Shown here piece after piece: positions 44,918 to 52,708 of a DNA stretch of 64,000 nucleotides (position 1 is its first letter; every line of letters starts with the position of its first letter). The translations under genes were made by a program, and so were the position numbers. The stretch is from a virus. The notes under the pieces were generated by a model. That model was not told the origin of the DNA. It searched no databases and worked only from the letters and a program-made list of their open reading frames with translations. Location of the stretch: the IMG/VR virus record IMGVR_UViG_3300032032_000001, positions 62,001-126,000 of that record; one strand, written 5' to 3'.

Positions 44918-45911
44918 CTAATTCCTCCTTTTTCTCATCCTCATCCTCTTGCGCCATATAGGCCTCATAATCAGAACCATCGTCGTCTTTAGTTGGGGTA
45001 ACCAACTCTTCGACATCTACACCGTGCACAAGCTCAAGCTCCTGCAAGAGTTCTTCTTTTGAGATCTCTTGCGCGTAGAACTTGGTGTAAAGCTCCATGG
45101 CATCATTGGCTCCGATATCATTTCCATCGTAAGCCTTCTGTAGCTCAGGAAGCTCAAAGGGGAAGTCGAGGGCCTCAATAACCTCCTCAACCTTTCCAGC
45201 AGCATCATATGCACCATGGACTCCTCCCATAGCCCAATCCGTATCGTCGTCCATTGCCCAGGATGTGTCGTAAACCTGACCACCAGTACCGATGCGGGTA
45301 TACCCACTACCGGTGTACCAACTCTTTGTTTTTGCGGCGGGAGCCTTAGTCACACTGATACGCTCGGCGCGGAAGGTTGCCTTCTCTACATACTTCTCAA
45401 TAATGTCTTCCGCCCAGCCATCTGGGAGGATGTCAATTTGATCAACAGCATATGAGCACTTCTCAAACGAGTACCGAATAGGTGACATCATGTCGATTCT
45501 CAGATTGAGATCACCCTTCTTATTGGTGATCACAGAGATACACACCGAATCAAAATCAAACTTCTCAATTTGACTCTCATCAGTACCGCTGTGTCCCGTG
45601 TCCATGTTTACGTGACTATGCCACCAAACAACAATCTGCTCAGACTTGATCCCCTTCTCCCGTAGGTCGAAAGTTAGATCCACAAGAGCTTCGTCATCTA
45701 GAACAGTGGATGTCCCAGAGCACAACTGCTTAACAGGGAAGAACTCTGTTACGTAGAAGTCTTCACCGACTCCCGCGTCATCCTTTTCTTCTTCGGTGGC
45801 GATGATTCCCATCGCACTTATTTCAATGTCACATTTATTTGTTAGTCTAAACATTTGCTGGTAGGCCTTCTGGGAAAACCTAACCGTCGGCTTGCTGAGT
45901 ACTTTCATCAA
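44910..45911 (-). CDS. JAB/JAMM-family metallopeptidase
   Basis: 333 residues, AGGAG six bases before the first of two adjacent ATG codons. The JAMM motif is intact: Glu30, then WWHSH (His98, His100), seven residues, and SGTD (Ser108, Asp111). These enzymes cut isopeptide bonds or trim the C-terminus of ubiquitin-like proteins. The rest (150-333) is an acidic extension with Trp- and Gly-rich segments and a final run of Glu/Asp, which may bind partners. It sits between E2 and E1 genes and overlaps both. Confidence 0.93.
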   Translation of the reverse strand: MMKVLSKPTVRFSQKAYQQMFRLTNKCDIEISAMGIIATEEEKDDAGVGEDFYVTEFFPVKQLCSGTSTVLDDEALVDLTFDLREKGIKSEQIVVWWHSHVNMDTGHSGTDESQIEKFDFDSVCISVITNKKGDLNLRIDMMSPIRYSFEKCSYAVDQIDILPDGWAEDIIEKYVEKATFRAERISVTKAPAAKTKSWYTGSGYTRIGTGGQVYDTSWAMDDDTDWAMGGVHGAYDAAGKVEEVIEALDFPFELPELQKAYDGNDIGANDAMELYTKFYAQEISKEELLQELELVHGVDVEELVTPTKDDDGSDYEAYMAQEDEDEKKEELDD

Positions 45912-46974
45912 TAACTCCTAGTTTCTGTATTTGGGTAACTGCCGCTTTAGCGACATCAATAAATTCTACAAATTCACCCAAAACACAGGACCCCTTAGAG
46001 AGTCCCGGGTGGGAGTTTCGATGCCAGCGCATACATTCAGATGCACTCATTCCACAGTCCTCAACAGGACCAGTACTTTCACAGCCACACTTGTCTATCC
46101 AAAGACCCTTCCCACATGCACAGAGCTTGTGGTCCCAGCGATTCGCTATGCCAAACTTATGTAGTCGCGCATACGGATCGACGTGGTTGTATGTGATTAA
46201 ATATTCTGTGGTTGTTACTATTACGTTAGCGATGTCTTTGTTCTTCATGTGCTGAAGAAGCATCCTCTGAACGTTCCCCAAGCAGGGACTACCATCTGTT
46301 TGGATATGCGGATGGGAGTACGATGAGAAGCTGATATTGTTACCCGCTTGTCGGAACGAGGCTGTAACGCCCTGAAAACCATTCGCTTGGTAAGTGTAAC
46401 GGATCTCTACCTTGAACTTACCAAAGACCTGATCAAGGAAGCCTCCGAAGCCATCCTTCAGCTTAATTGTGTTTGTTGTCCACGATAGAATTGAGACCCC
46501 GCTTATGGGATCCTCAACATAGTTTACCGGGACGCGCTTATCTATAAACGAGTCAACTGACTTAAGCATGAACGCTCTATTAGAGAGCGAGGACTCATCG
46601 TATAGATCATCAAAATTCGACAGAAACGAATTCTTAGAATGAATCTCCGCAGACAGGTTACGCTGCTCATCAGCTAACTGGCTAACACGGGACGACTTAT
46701 CCAGGTACTTACGCCTTGCAATCTCACTTCTTGACTTGGCCGCCATGTAATCAGAGTACTTCTGGATCTCACGGCTTTTCTGTTTTTCATATATTCTTTG
46801 CCGAGCGGCAGCCTTTGCTTCAACAGCTTCTTGACTCTTCACTACTTGTGCGAGCCTCTTACCAAGACGCTCACTGTCTTCACGTGCGGATGAAGCGGCA
46901 GACTCTACAATACTGTCTAGATCTTTTATTAATGTCTCATCTTCGGCACACAGCCGAATAGAAAATGCGTTCAT
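45880..46974 (-). CDS. E2-like ubiquitin-conjugating enzyme with coiled coil and Cys/His-rich C-terminal part
   Basis: 364 residues. Residues 15-115 form a probable coiled coil. The middle resembles the UBC fold: beta strands around 185-218, then SHPHIQTDGSPCL, which matches the E2 pattern HPN-x-G-x-x-C-L; Cys231 would carry the tag. After helices to about 275 comes a Cys/His cluster (Cys285, 287, 296, 298, 307, 314, His318, His322, Cys330) that could bind two zinc ions like a RING or treble clef. E2 and E3-like functions may thus be fused. GGAGG lies before the ATG; its end overlaps the JAB gene by 32 bases. Confidence 0.85.
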   Translation of the reverse strand: MNAFSIRLCAEDETLIKDLDSIVESAASSAREDSERLGKRLAQVVKSQEAVEAKAAARQRIYEKQKSREIQKYSDYMAAKSRSEIARRKYLDKSSRVSQLADEQRNLSAEIHSKNSFLSNFDDLYDESSLSNRAFMLKSVDSFIDKRVPVNYVEDPISGVSILSWTTNTIKLKDGFGGFLDQVFGKFKVEIRYTYQANGFQGVTASFRQAGNNISFSSYSHPHIQTDGSPCLGNVQRMLLQHMKNKDIANVIVTTTEYLITYNHVDPYARLHKFGIANRWDHKLCACGKGLWIDKCGCESTGPVEDCGMSASECMRWHRNSHPGLSKGSCVLGEFVEFIDVAKAAVTQIQKLGVIDESTQQADG

Positions 46975-46994
46975 TCCACACCTCCATGGGTTCC

Positions 46995-47027
46995 AAAAAA
47001 AAGGGGGAGGACAAAAGCCCTCCCCCC
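46995..47027 (-). terminator. Terminator between Ubl and E2 genes
   Basis: On the - strand, GGGGGGAGGG and CCTCCCCC with a short loop, followed by eight T (46995-47002). Stops most transcripts after the Ubl gene, so the tag would be made in excess over the enzymes. Confidence 0.85.
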
Positions 47028-47047
47028 AGAATTATTAACAAGTAATA

Positions 47048-47500
47048 CTAGATTCCACCGGCAACCTTTTGTGCGATGAAAATCTCGTGCTCACCCGGAC
47101 CAACTGCTTGGGACAGGTCAGTAATCTCTACGGTCTGCCCAGGGCCAACACGACGTTTAAAAGTAACGTCATCAGTTGACCAGCTCAGGGAGTGCATAAG
47201 GTCGGCAACAGAAGTGTGCGCCGGAACCTCTACACACCGATCACTCTTACCGCTGCGGATTAACGAAACAACACAGAATTCTGCGTCGCCCTTAGCCTCG
47301 GAGGACATGCTAGACGCCGCTTCCTTAGCTTCGGCCTCCTCTAACGCCGATGTCTTAGTGGCTACCATTTTCTGCAAAGCGGAAAGCTTATCCATAGCGG
47401 GTTGACTAAAGTTCTCAGCAAGCTCTTTGTATTGAGCGTCACGCTGTGTGGTGGTTTCTTCTAGGTCCGTTTTCAGACGGGCCAGATTATCATTTGCCAT
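47048..47500 (-). CDS. Ubiquitin-like protein (beta-grasp) with N-terminal coiled coil
   Basis: 150 residues with AGGAG upstream. Residues 1-60 form a charged helix or coiled coil. Residues about 74-150 read as a beta-grasp domain: FCVVSLIRSGKSDRCVEVPA (hairpin), TSVADLMHSLSW (helix), VTFKRRV, VEITDLSQAVGPGEHEIFIA. The C-terminus is KVAGGI, with Gly148-Gly149 followed by one Ile, so the JAB enzyme or another peptidase would have to expose the di-glycine before activation. First of the four conjugation genes after the 47490-47849 gene. Its terminator suggests high, separate expression. Confidence 0.85.
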   Translation of the reverse strand: MANDNLARLKTDLEETTTQRDAQYKELAENFSQPAMDKLSALQKMVATKTSALEEAEAKEAASSMSSEAKGDAEFCVVSLIRSGKSDRCVEVPAHTSVADLMHSLSWSTDDVTFKRRVGPGQTVEITDLSQAVGPGEHEIFIAQKVAGGI

Positions 47501-47849
47501 TAGGCGTCTCCTTTTCCCACAGGAACTGTGGAAATGTTTTTGTTATTTCTTTTGTAATAGATTCCGGTGTCTCACCAGACCACATAACCACAGAGGACTC
47601 CCCTGCGTTTATCCTAGTAGCCCCGCCCCCTGGTTCTGGGTTTGCGGACTCGGACCTGTTGGTAGTTGTTGCCGAAGCTGTATATCCAAGCCTATCCAAC
47701 AGCTCTCCCTCAACTTTAGGCTCAGGCCCAAAGTAAAGAGTCACAGTCCAATTCTTGAATTCTGTAGTTTTGACAGTTCTCTGTTTTCCAAGCGCCGCCG
47801 CTATATTATGGGGCGTTGGATGATCGGGGATATTCTCGTCCGATTTCAT
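47490..47849 (-). CDS. Hypothetical protein before the Ubl gene
   Basis: 119 residues from ATG 47849 (GGAG five bases upstream). Overlaps the Ubl start by 11 bases, so the two are translated together. It has a short beta-type part (KNWTVTLYFGPEPKVEGELL), a disordered Ser/Thr/Gly middle and a C-terminal helix (ETPESITKEITKTFP). A second tag, an adaptor or a substrate are possibilities; none can be shown. Confidence 0.7.
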   Translation of the reverse strand: MKSDENIPDHPTPHNIAAALGKQRTVKTTEFKNWTVTLYFGPEPKVEGELLDRLGYTASATTTNRSESANPEPGGGATRINAGESSVVMWSGETPESITKEITKTFPQFLWEKETPNGK

Positions 47850-47902
47850 CAATTCTCCACTAATTCCCGACTACTGAGAAAGTGTGGATCTCCCAAGGTG
47901 TG

Positions 47903-48526
47903 TCAGATTGGGAGGGGTTTTCGTTTATGCTCCCTCTTGAGGAACCTAATCGCACGCAGAACGGCTCGTTGATACCTAGCCGGTCTACTACATTTACGGA
48001 CGCACTTGTCGAAGAACTCTTTGTCCTCGATAGCCCCGCATCTATTTTTTTCGATACACTGGTTCATCCGGACCTTCCAGCCCTGACCTCCGTTGTAACA
48101 AGCGTAGGCGTTCCTACCTCTACACTGCTTGTAGTTATTTCTGAATAAGAGCAGTATACGAATACCAGCCTTCACATTGACCGGTATATGTAACATTTCC
48201 TTTTCACAATTAACTACACCAAACTCTCTCTTGAGTCTCTTGCGGTGTATGCGACAGTTGACCTGTATAACCCCATAATCTCCCGTATGGCTTACAGCCC
48301 TAGGGGTGAGATTGGATTCAACAATACCTATGGCGAGGATCTCAAACGGATCAACCCCATCAGGGATGTGCTTTACGATTTCTTTCACAACCAGACGCTG
48401 CCTATCAGACAGCTTCTTCGGAGGCTTTCTACCAGACCCACTATAGTTCTGGGCGTACGCCAGACTACAGGTGATCATAAGAAAAAAAGTAATTAAAGAA
48501 ACAACCAGACGTAGTTTAGATCTCAT
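47903..48526 (-). CDS. Secreted lytic transglycosylase (SLT-type endolysin)
   Basis: 207 residues from ATG 48526, preceded by GGAG. Signal peptide (RSKLRLVVSLITFFLMITC, cleavage probably after AYA). The catalytic region has LAIGIVESNLTPRAVS (catalytic Glu in IVES), TGDYGVIQVN and AYACYNGGQGW, matching the SLT pattern that cleaves peptidoglycan glycan strands. Six or more cysteines in the mature part suggest disulfides outside the cytoplasm. Ends in a basic tail. Export by Sec would make it a holin-independent or SAR-type lysis enzyme. Confidence 0.88.
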   Translation of the reverse strand: MRSKLRLVVSLITFFLMITCSLAYAQNYSGSGRKPPKKLSDRQRLVVKEIVKHIPDGVDPFEILAIGIVESNLTPRAVSHTGDYGVIQVNCRIHRKRLKREFGVVNCEKEMLHIPVNVKAGIRILLLFRNNYKQCRGRNAYACYNGGQGWKVRMNQCIEKNRCGAIEDKEFFDKCVRKCSRPARYQRAVLRAIRFLKREHKRKPLPI

Positions 48527-48569
48527 TTCAAAAATCTCCGCGCTAATAATTATACTCCACACAAGCAGG

Positions 48570-48960
48570 GGGGCGACATATTACACGCCACCACCCCTAC
48601 TTGTACAGAGATCTCACCTTGCTTCAGCAAAAGGCGAACCCTAGCCACTCCTTGAGGGACCCCTCGGGGTAATCGAAGAAGTATGGATTGAGAGTTCGGG
48701 GGATTCTTGTCTAACCGATGTCGCTTGTCCTTCTACGAAGAAACAAGGTATTACCAGAAGACTGGAAAATCCCTCCCGCTCAGCCCTGTCTTTCCAGGCA
48801 GTCATCCTAAGATAGTTTCGCAGACCTAAGTCTGTTTCCCTGCGTCCTAAGAAACGCCTTAGACAACTCTCCAATATAACGAATCTGCTCACGGTGCACT
48901 CGCGTCAGCCCAGGTCATATAGTCTAATTGCCTAACAAAACTATTATACCCAACTATTAT
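48570..48960. other. Coding-free region with stem-loops
   Basis: About 390 bases between two - strand genes without a convincing gene. A frame at 48641-48892 gives a low-quality protein. Read on the - strand there are several hairpins: CAGAC-TTAG-GTCTG, CCTG-GAAAGA-CAGG, CTTGTTTCT/AGAAGGACAAG and CCCC-GA-GGGG. Candidate non-coding RNA; no match to tmRNA, RNase P or 6S features. Confidence 0.4.
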
Positions 48961-48991
48961 TACAGTTTGCATGTAGATATTAGCGCGTAAT

Positions 48992-49288
48992 TTATTTCAT
49001 TTTATCTGTTTCAAAAACAGAGTCTATTACTTGATGAAGGAGGACACCGAAAACTTGTATGCTTTGGTGCTCCATATCGGCCTCACCGAAGAAGTTTAGA
49101 GCTTCCATCACCTCGTGCCAAAATGTCTCCCAGTACAGGGACCCACTCAGGGAATCATCAATAGTTATAGTTAGTTCTGTGGGATCAAACATGCCGTAAG
49201 CTTCGGCGTGCTCCATTAGATTTTTACGTCTAACAACTTTGAGAGTGTGCCCTCCCACACGTATCTTCTTAGGTAACTTGTTTTTCAC
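48992..49288 (-). CDS. Small metallopeptidase-like phage protein
   Basis: 98 residues. KIRVGGHTLKVVRR at the start, a beta part (ELTITIDDSL), and WETFWHEVMEALNFF with an HEVME motif followed by a MEHQSIQVFG helix. This resembles small phage proteins with HExxH-like motifs; here the second metal His is replaced by Glu, so activity is uncertain. AGGG precedes the start. Confidence 0.65.
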   Translation of the reverse strand: MKNKLPKKIRVGGHTLKVVRRKNLMEHAEAYGMFDPTELTITIDDSLSGSLYWETFWHEVMEALNFFGEADMEHQSIQVFGVLLHQVIDSVFETDKMK

Positions 49289-49328
49289 AGGGACCCTCCA
49301 CGAGTTATATTAACGGTGAGGGTCCTGA

Positions 49329-49448
49329 CTAATTACCAGAGAAGTGCGAGCCTATTGATATTCGAACATCCCCCTTAGCGATACTAAGATGAATGGCCGT
49401 TGCCAAACAGAGAGCAGCTAGAGCGAGCAACCACTTAATTTTCCGCAC
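49329..49448 (-). CDS. Small membrane or secreted protein
   Basis: 39 residues from GTG 49448: RKIKWLLALAALCLATAI is a hydrophobic N-terminal segment after basic residues, then KGDVRISIGSHFSGN. Fits a small inner-membrane or exported peptide. Weak ribosome-binding site, so moderate certainty. Confidence 0.5.
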   Translation of the reverse strand: MRKIKWLLALAALCLATAIHLSIAKGDVRISIGSHFSGN

Positions 49449-49460
49449 AGAACACCAAAC

Positions 49461-49754
49461 CTAACCTAGTTCGCGCAAACCGTTCTGCGTTTTTGCATAC
49501 GCGTTGGCGAACTCTATTAGCTTAACGGCTTCGGCGTCCGCGTAGTAGCTCTTGTCCAAAGTGCACAAATGCTTGTGTAAAACGCGGGCTGCCTCAAAGA
49601 GTTCAATACTTTTAGGATCATACGACCTAGGCATTAACCCTACATCTAAGAGATTATGGAAAAACCCCTGTAATACCTCAGCTTTATAATCGTCTAATTC
49701 TGACAAATGTGCGTATTTTTCGAAGTCGCGGTTTATAGAATCTTTAGTACTCAT
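49461..49754 (-). CDS. Hypothetical small helical protein
   Basis: 97 residues, start overlaps the stop of the upstream gene (TAATG). Helical, acidic/neutral; no recognised domain. Accessory phage gene of unknown role. Confidence 0.75.
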   Translation of the reverse strand: MSTKDSINRDFEKYAHLSELDDYKAEVLQGFFHNLLDVGLMPRSYDPKSIELFEAARVLHKHLCTLDKSYYADAEAVKLIEFANAYAKTQNGLRELG

Positions 49755-50470
49755 TAGGATAACTCTCCTTCGTTCACACGTATCATGTGCTCAACCTCGT
49801 CTGCACAGAATTCAAATAGTGGATTTCCGTTCTGGTCCTTTGCATCCGCTTCGTCCGACAACTCAGCCAGAACGTTTCCGTCCAGAACCTTCTTGTAACC
49901 AGCGAACCACATGCCAAGCTCTGAGTACTCACAGAGCATCGTCAGCTTAGGCCAATCCAGGGACACCGTATCCATCCACTCAAGTGGCGGACCCCACGCC
50001 GTATCAAACGATACGTACAAGCCCTCGTCCCCTTGTTTGTATGTGATGCTTAGGCCCCCGTCTTTCGTAGGAACATCCCATTTCGTGCCCCAATTTGCGA
50101 TAGCCCAGCCGTACCAGCTTTTGAACCCGTATGCCTCCAAGTTGTACTTGTAGAGGTCAGCGTCCTTTTTCGTGAACCTAGGTTTGTCTTGCGCCTCGAA
50201 GAGCGCGATTAATTTTTCACGAACTTCTGGATCATCCTTAGCAATTCCACTCTCCTTAATATCTACCCAACCAAACGCATAGTCGGGTATTTCGCCATAA
50301 TAAAGATTGTACGAGAACTCATCTGTTCCCTTCGAAGCTTCTTTAAGCGACTCCGGCATCGGAAATAGTGCTGACAAGAGCCCTTCCGAGTTTTCTATCT
50401 TAGAAACAAAAAGGGCCAACTCTTCAGCTGGCCCCTTTACAGTTAATTCGTTGCTACACCAATTTGGCAT
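49754..50470 (-). CDS. Api92/YubB-like ferredoxin-fold protein
   Basis: 238 residues from ATG 50470 (GGAGG four bases upstream). MPNWCSNELTVKGP with EELALFVSKI is the opening of the Api92-like/YubB ferredoxin-like family found on phages and plasmids. GYAIANWGTKWD- and YVSFDTAWGPPLEWM-type segments follow, in line with this family. Function is not established. Confidence 0.75.
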   Translation of the reverse strand: MPNWCSNELTVKGPAEELALFVSKIENSEGLLSALFPMPESLKEASKGTDEFSYNLYYGEIPDYAFGWVDIKESGIAKDDPEVREKLIALFEAQDKPRFTKKDADLYKYNLEAYGFKSWYGWAIANWGTKWDVPTKDGGLSITYKQGDEGLYVSFDTAWGPPLEWMDTVSLDWPKLTMLCEYSELGMWFAGYKKVLDGNVLAELSDEADAKDQNGNPLFEFCADEVEHMIRVNEGELS

Positions 50471-50495
50471 AATTCCTCCATGTTTGTTTTTTTGA

Positions 50496-50702
50496 TTATC
50501 TATCCTCTCCGTCCCACACAGCCATGTGTAGTCCGTACACGTCAATAGAGCCTAGGTGGCTCGGTGGTCCCGACCGCCTTCTTCTCTGCTCTTTTTTCTC
50601 TACCCTGGCTCCACGAATCTCTTCAAGAAGAGACCGAGCCTGGGCCACAGACATAATGAATGTGCTTACGTTTTCATGGGTATTTCGAACTTCATCGAGC
50701 AT
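50496..50702 (-). CDS. Hypothetical small protein
   Basis: 68 residues from ATG 50702; longer in-frame readings would overlap the upstream gene. Helical start (ARSLLEEIRGARVEKKEQRR) with a basic stretch, then SIDVYGLHMAVWDG. No family recognised. Confidence 0.6.
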   Translation of the reverse strand: MLDEVRNTHENVSTFIMSVAQARSLLEEIRGARVEKKEQRRRRSGPPSHLGSIDVYGLHMAVWDGEDR

Positions 50703-50718
50703 ACACTCGATCTCTACG

Positions 50719-50934
50719 TCACTCAGGTAGTTCACAAAACTTAACACTCCACAGAACCTTTTGCTCACCCTCGTCCAGGGTGAATACACGGACTCCGTTG
50801 TTATCAACAGACACCGAAAGTTCTCTGTTGTTGTTAGCTGATCTATTAGGAAGGATGTCTACACGTCTACTGTCGTGGGCTTCCCCACTCTCTCCAAGAT
50901 ACACGGTAAGGTTCTTTTCGAGTTCGGCAGTCAT
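50719..50934 (-). CDS. Hypothetical small beta-type protein
   Basis: 71 residues from ATG 50934 (GGAG seven bases upstream). Beta-type sequence (ELSVSVDNNGVRVFTLDEGE). No family recognised. Confidence 0.7.
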   Translation of the reverse strand: MTAELEKNLTVYLGESGEAHDSRRVDILPNRSANNNRELSVSVDNNGVRVFTLDEGEQKVLWSVKFCELPE

Positions 50935-50947
50935 TTGTGATCTCCAA

Positions 50948-51553
50948 TCAATTATGTAGGTCAACAGCTACGAGCCATTGCTGGCTTGGCTTTTCCTCAC
51001 ACCTTGTGTCAATGCCGGTTCGCCAACAGCAATGCTCTTGGCCATCAAGCAATGGCGTATCGAAAGTGTATCTCCCCATAGCGAGATCACACAAGTTCTT
51101 CATGTAATAAGCAGCCATGGATTCATCACCAAGTGACTGGATGTCCCTCGGAACCCGCTCCCACTCCATAAGTCTACTGAACGCCATACCGAAGTTTTTA
51201 TTACTTTCAGTTACGCGCTTCGCGTATTCTTCCTTATCCTGGACAGGGAACCCTAGCGGCCCGGTGTCATCTACGTCTTCGGCATGGATAGCGTTACCCA
51301 TAACCTTGTCCCTACAGTCTTTGTACGAAGCGTCCATGCGCTCGTACGCTTGCTCTATGGTTTTGTTCCATAGCTCTGGGTCATCTTCGTACTTGAGGAC
51401 ATTCTTACCACCGAGGATTCCATCCCAGCGTCCCCCAATGGCGTACCAATCCCAGCACTGCCCATCACCGTATGGCTCAAGGGCACCCTCTGCGGCCATG
51501 ATGGCCTCTTCTTCTGTTTCCGCCTCTACGGCGATAAAGTGTACGGTATGCAT
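50948..51553 (-). CDS. Conserved-type phage protein of unknown function
   Basis: 201 residues from ATG 51553 (GGAGG six bases upstream). HTVHFIAVEAETEEEAIMAA followed by WDWYAIGGRWDGIL resembles small proteins widespread in phages, with an alpha/beta domain and a conserved GGRW motif. Two cysteine pairs near the C-terminus. Function unknown. Confidence 0.7.
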   Translation of the reverse strand: MHTVHFIAVEAETEEEAIMAAEGALEPYGDGQCWDWYAIGGRWDGILGGKNVLKYEDDPELWNKTIEQAYERMDASYKDCRDKVMGNAIHAEDVDDTGPLGFPVQDKEEYAKRVTESNKNFGMAFSRLMEWERVPRDIQSLGDESMAAYYMKNLCDLAMGRYTFDTPLLDGQEHCCWRTGIDTRCEEKPSQQWLVAVDLHN

Positions 51554-51575
51554 AAGCAACCTCCTTATTAGGTTT

Positions 51576-51863
51576 CTAGTCGTCATTTTCTTCTGTTAAT
51601 TCTTTTGGCTCTATGCCGTTATTCACAATAACATCGACTTCGTTCTGTGTCTCGATCCATAGTCGAGCGCCGCAGCTTAGGGGCTTGTGTGGGCGATATA
51701 TAACCCTCGCAGCCTCCTCCCCGTCTTGCCCGTAGATCACAGCTTCATGGCCGTAGTCGTTGCTTTTGTATGTTTTCACCGTTATCACGGGCTCAGCACC
51801 ACAACCGTCAGATTTTATGTTTCTGCGGATAGCGTGCTGGTTAACATGTATAACTGTTTTCAT
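51576..51863 (-). CDS. Conserved-type small phage protein
   Basis: 95 residues from ATG 51863 (GGGGGAG five bases upstream). TVIHVNQHAIRRN and YRPHKPLSCGARLWIET resemble a family of small phage proteins of unknown role. It starts 21 bases after the tRNA-Arg gene, so it may share its transcript. Confidence 0.7.
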   Translation of the reverse strand: MKTVIHVNQHAIRRNIKSDGCGAEPVITVKTYKSNDYGHEAVIYGQDGEEAARVIYRPHKPLSCGARLWIETQNEVDVIVNNGIEPKELTEENDD

Positions 51864-51884
51864 ATAGACTCCCCCTAACCAAAG

Positions 51885-51961
51885 TGGCACCCCCTGGAGG
51901 ATTCGAACCTCCGACCCTCGGCTTAGAAGGCCGATGCTCTATCCAGCTGAGCTAAGGGGGC
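51885..51961 (-). tRNA. tRNA-Arg (anticodon TCT)
   Basis: 77 bases. Acceptor GCCCCCT/AGGGGGT, D-arm GCTC/GAGC, anticodon arm TCGGC-CTTCTAA-GCCGA, T-arm GGAGG-TTCGAAT-CCTCC, and encoded CCA. Reads AGA codons. Confidence 0.96.
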
Positions 51962-51975
51962 TTTAGGGGTGGACA

Positions 51976-52449
51976 CTATGATGAAATCTTGGCCCTTGTC
52001 TCCGGCGAGGAGAGGTCCAAGAAGGATATTTCACCACTTAGGATCTTGGGTGTCCAGTTACCGTTTAGCTTTTCACTGAAGAAGCTAAGCGACATCTTCT
52101 TCCCACCCTTTTCCAGGATAGAGAACGCTCTAAGTAGCGCACTATCATTCGAGATAATCATTACCTTTTCGTGATCAGACAGCGCTGCCCACACACCTAA
52201 CTCCACCGAGAAGTTGGGCTTTGTGTTGAAATCATAAATATGCAACGTTACCCCAAGACCCTCAAGCCTCTTCAGAAATTTGGTTTGAGATTGGTTTTTA
52301 GGATCCGCGATAGAGAACGCGTGTATCTCTACAGCATCCTCACTATCGGATTGGGACCGAAGCCATTCGATGAGGCTTTCGTAATTAACGGTGATATTGA
52401 TTTCACGTATTGCGAAATACAATGAGCTAAGATCTACACATACCAGCAT
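51976..52449 (-). CDS. NYN/PIN-like nuclease-fold protein
   Basis: 157 residues, AGGAG six bases upstream. MLVCVDLSSLYFAI (Asp near the first strand), then a Rossmann-like order and VMIISNDSALLRAF, resembling NYN-domain proteins, a branch of PIN-fold ribonucleases. Some acidic residues of the active site are visible (Asp6, Asp in SND). RNA-cutting activity is possible but not proven. Confidence 0.6.
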   Translation of the reverse strand: MLVCVDLSSLYFAIREINITVNYESLIEWLRSQSDSEDAVEIHAFSIADPKNQSQTKFLKRLEGLGVTLHIYDFNTKPNFSVELGVWAALSDHEKVMIISNDSALLRAFSILEKGGKKMSLSFFSEKLNGNWTPKILSGEISFLDLSSPETRAKISS

Positions 52450-52459
52450 GGGCTGCTCC

Positions 52460-52708
52460 TTACACCGCCCACGGAAGATTTTCTTTTGAGATCTCTACAG
52501 CGTATGTGCTTTCATCAGAAAACACCGCCCCAACCTCATCAACCGTCATAGGCGTTTTAATAGTCGAATTATCGAAGTGGATAACCGAGCCCCTCCTACA
52601 GGACTCCACCCACAGAATATTATTAATGTTAACCAAAGCTTCTGCGTCAGAAGAAGCCCCAATTTTTTCCAGCGGATCGTTTTTGCAAAGAGGAATCTTC
52701 TTAAGCAT
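52460..52708 (-). CDS. Hypothetical small protein
   Basis: 82 residues with GGAGG upstream and an eight-base overlap with the upstream gene. VNINNILWVESCRRGSVIHF then KTPMTVDEVGAVF has the look of a small beta domain. No known family identified. Confidence 0.7.
   Translation of the reverse strand: MLKKIPLCKNDPLEKIGASSDAEALVNINNILWVESCRRGSVIHFDNSTIKTPMTVDEVGAVFSDESTYAVEISKENLPWAV

Noticed and set aside
48641-48892. 83-residue frame on the - strand
   Set aside because: Composition is rich in Ser, Arg and Pro with no domain pattern, no good ribosome-binding site, and it coincides with predicted hairpins; treated as non-coding.
48570-48960. tmRNA, RNase P RNA or group I intron
   Set aside because: No tag-peptide region, no GAGGAAAGTCC-type core and no P/Q/R/S intron core; only general hairpins are seen.
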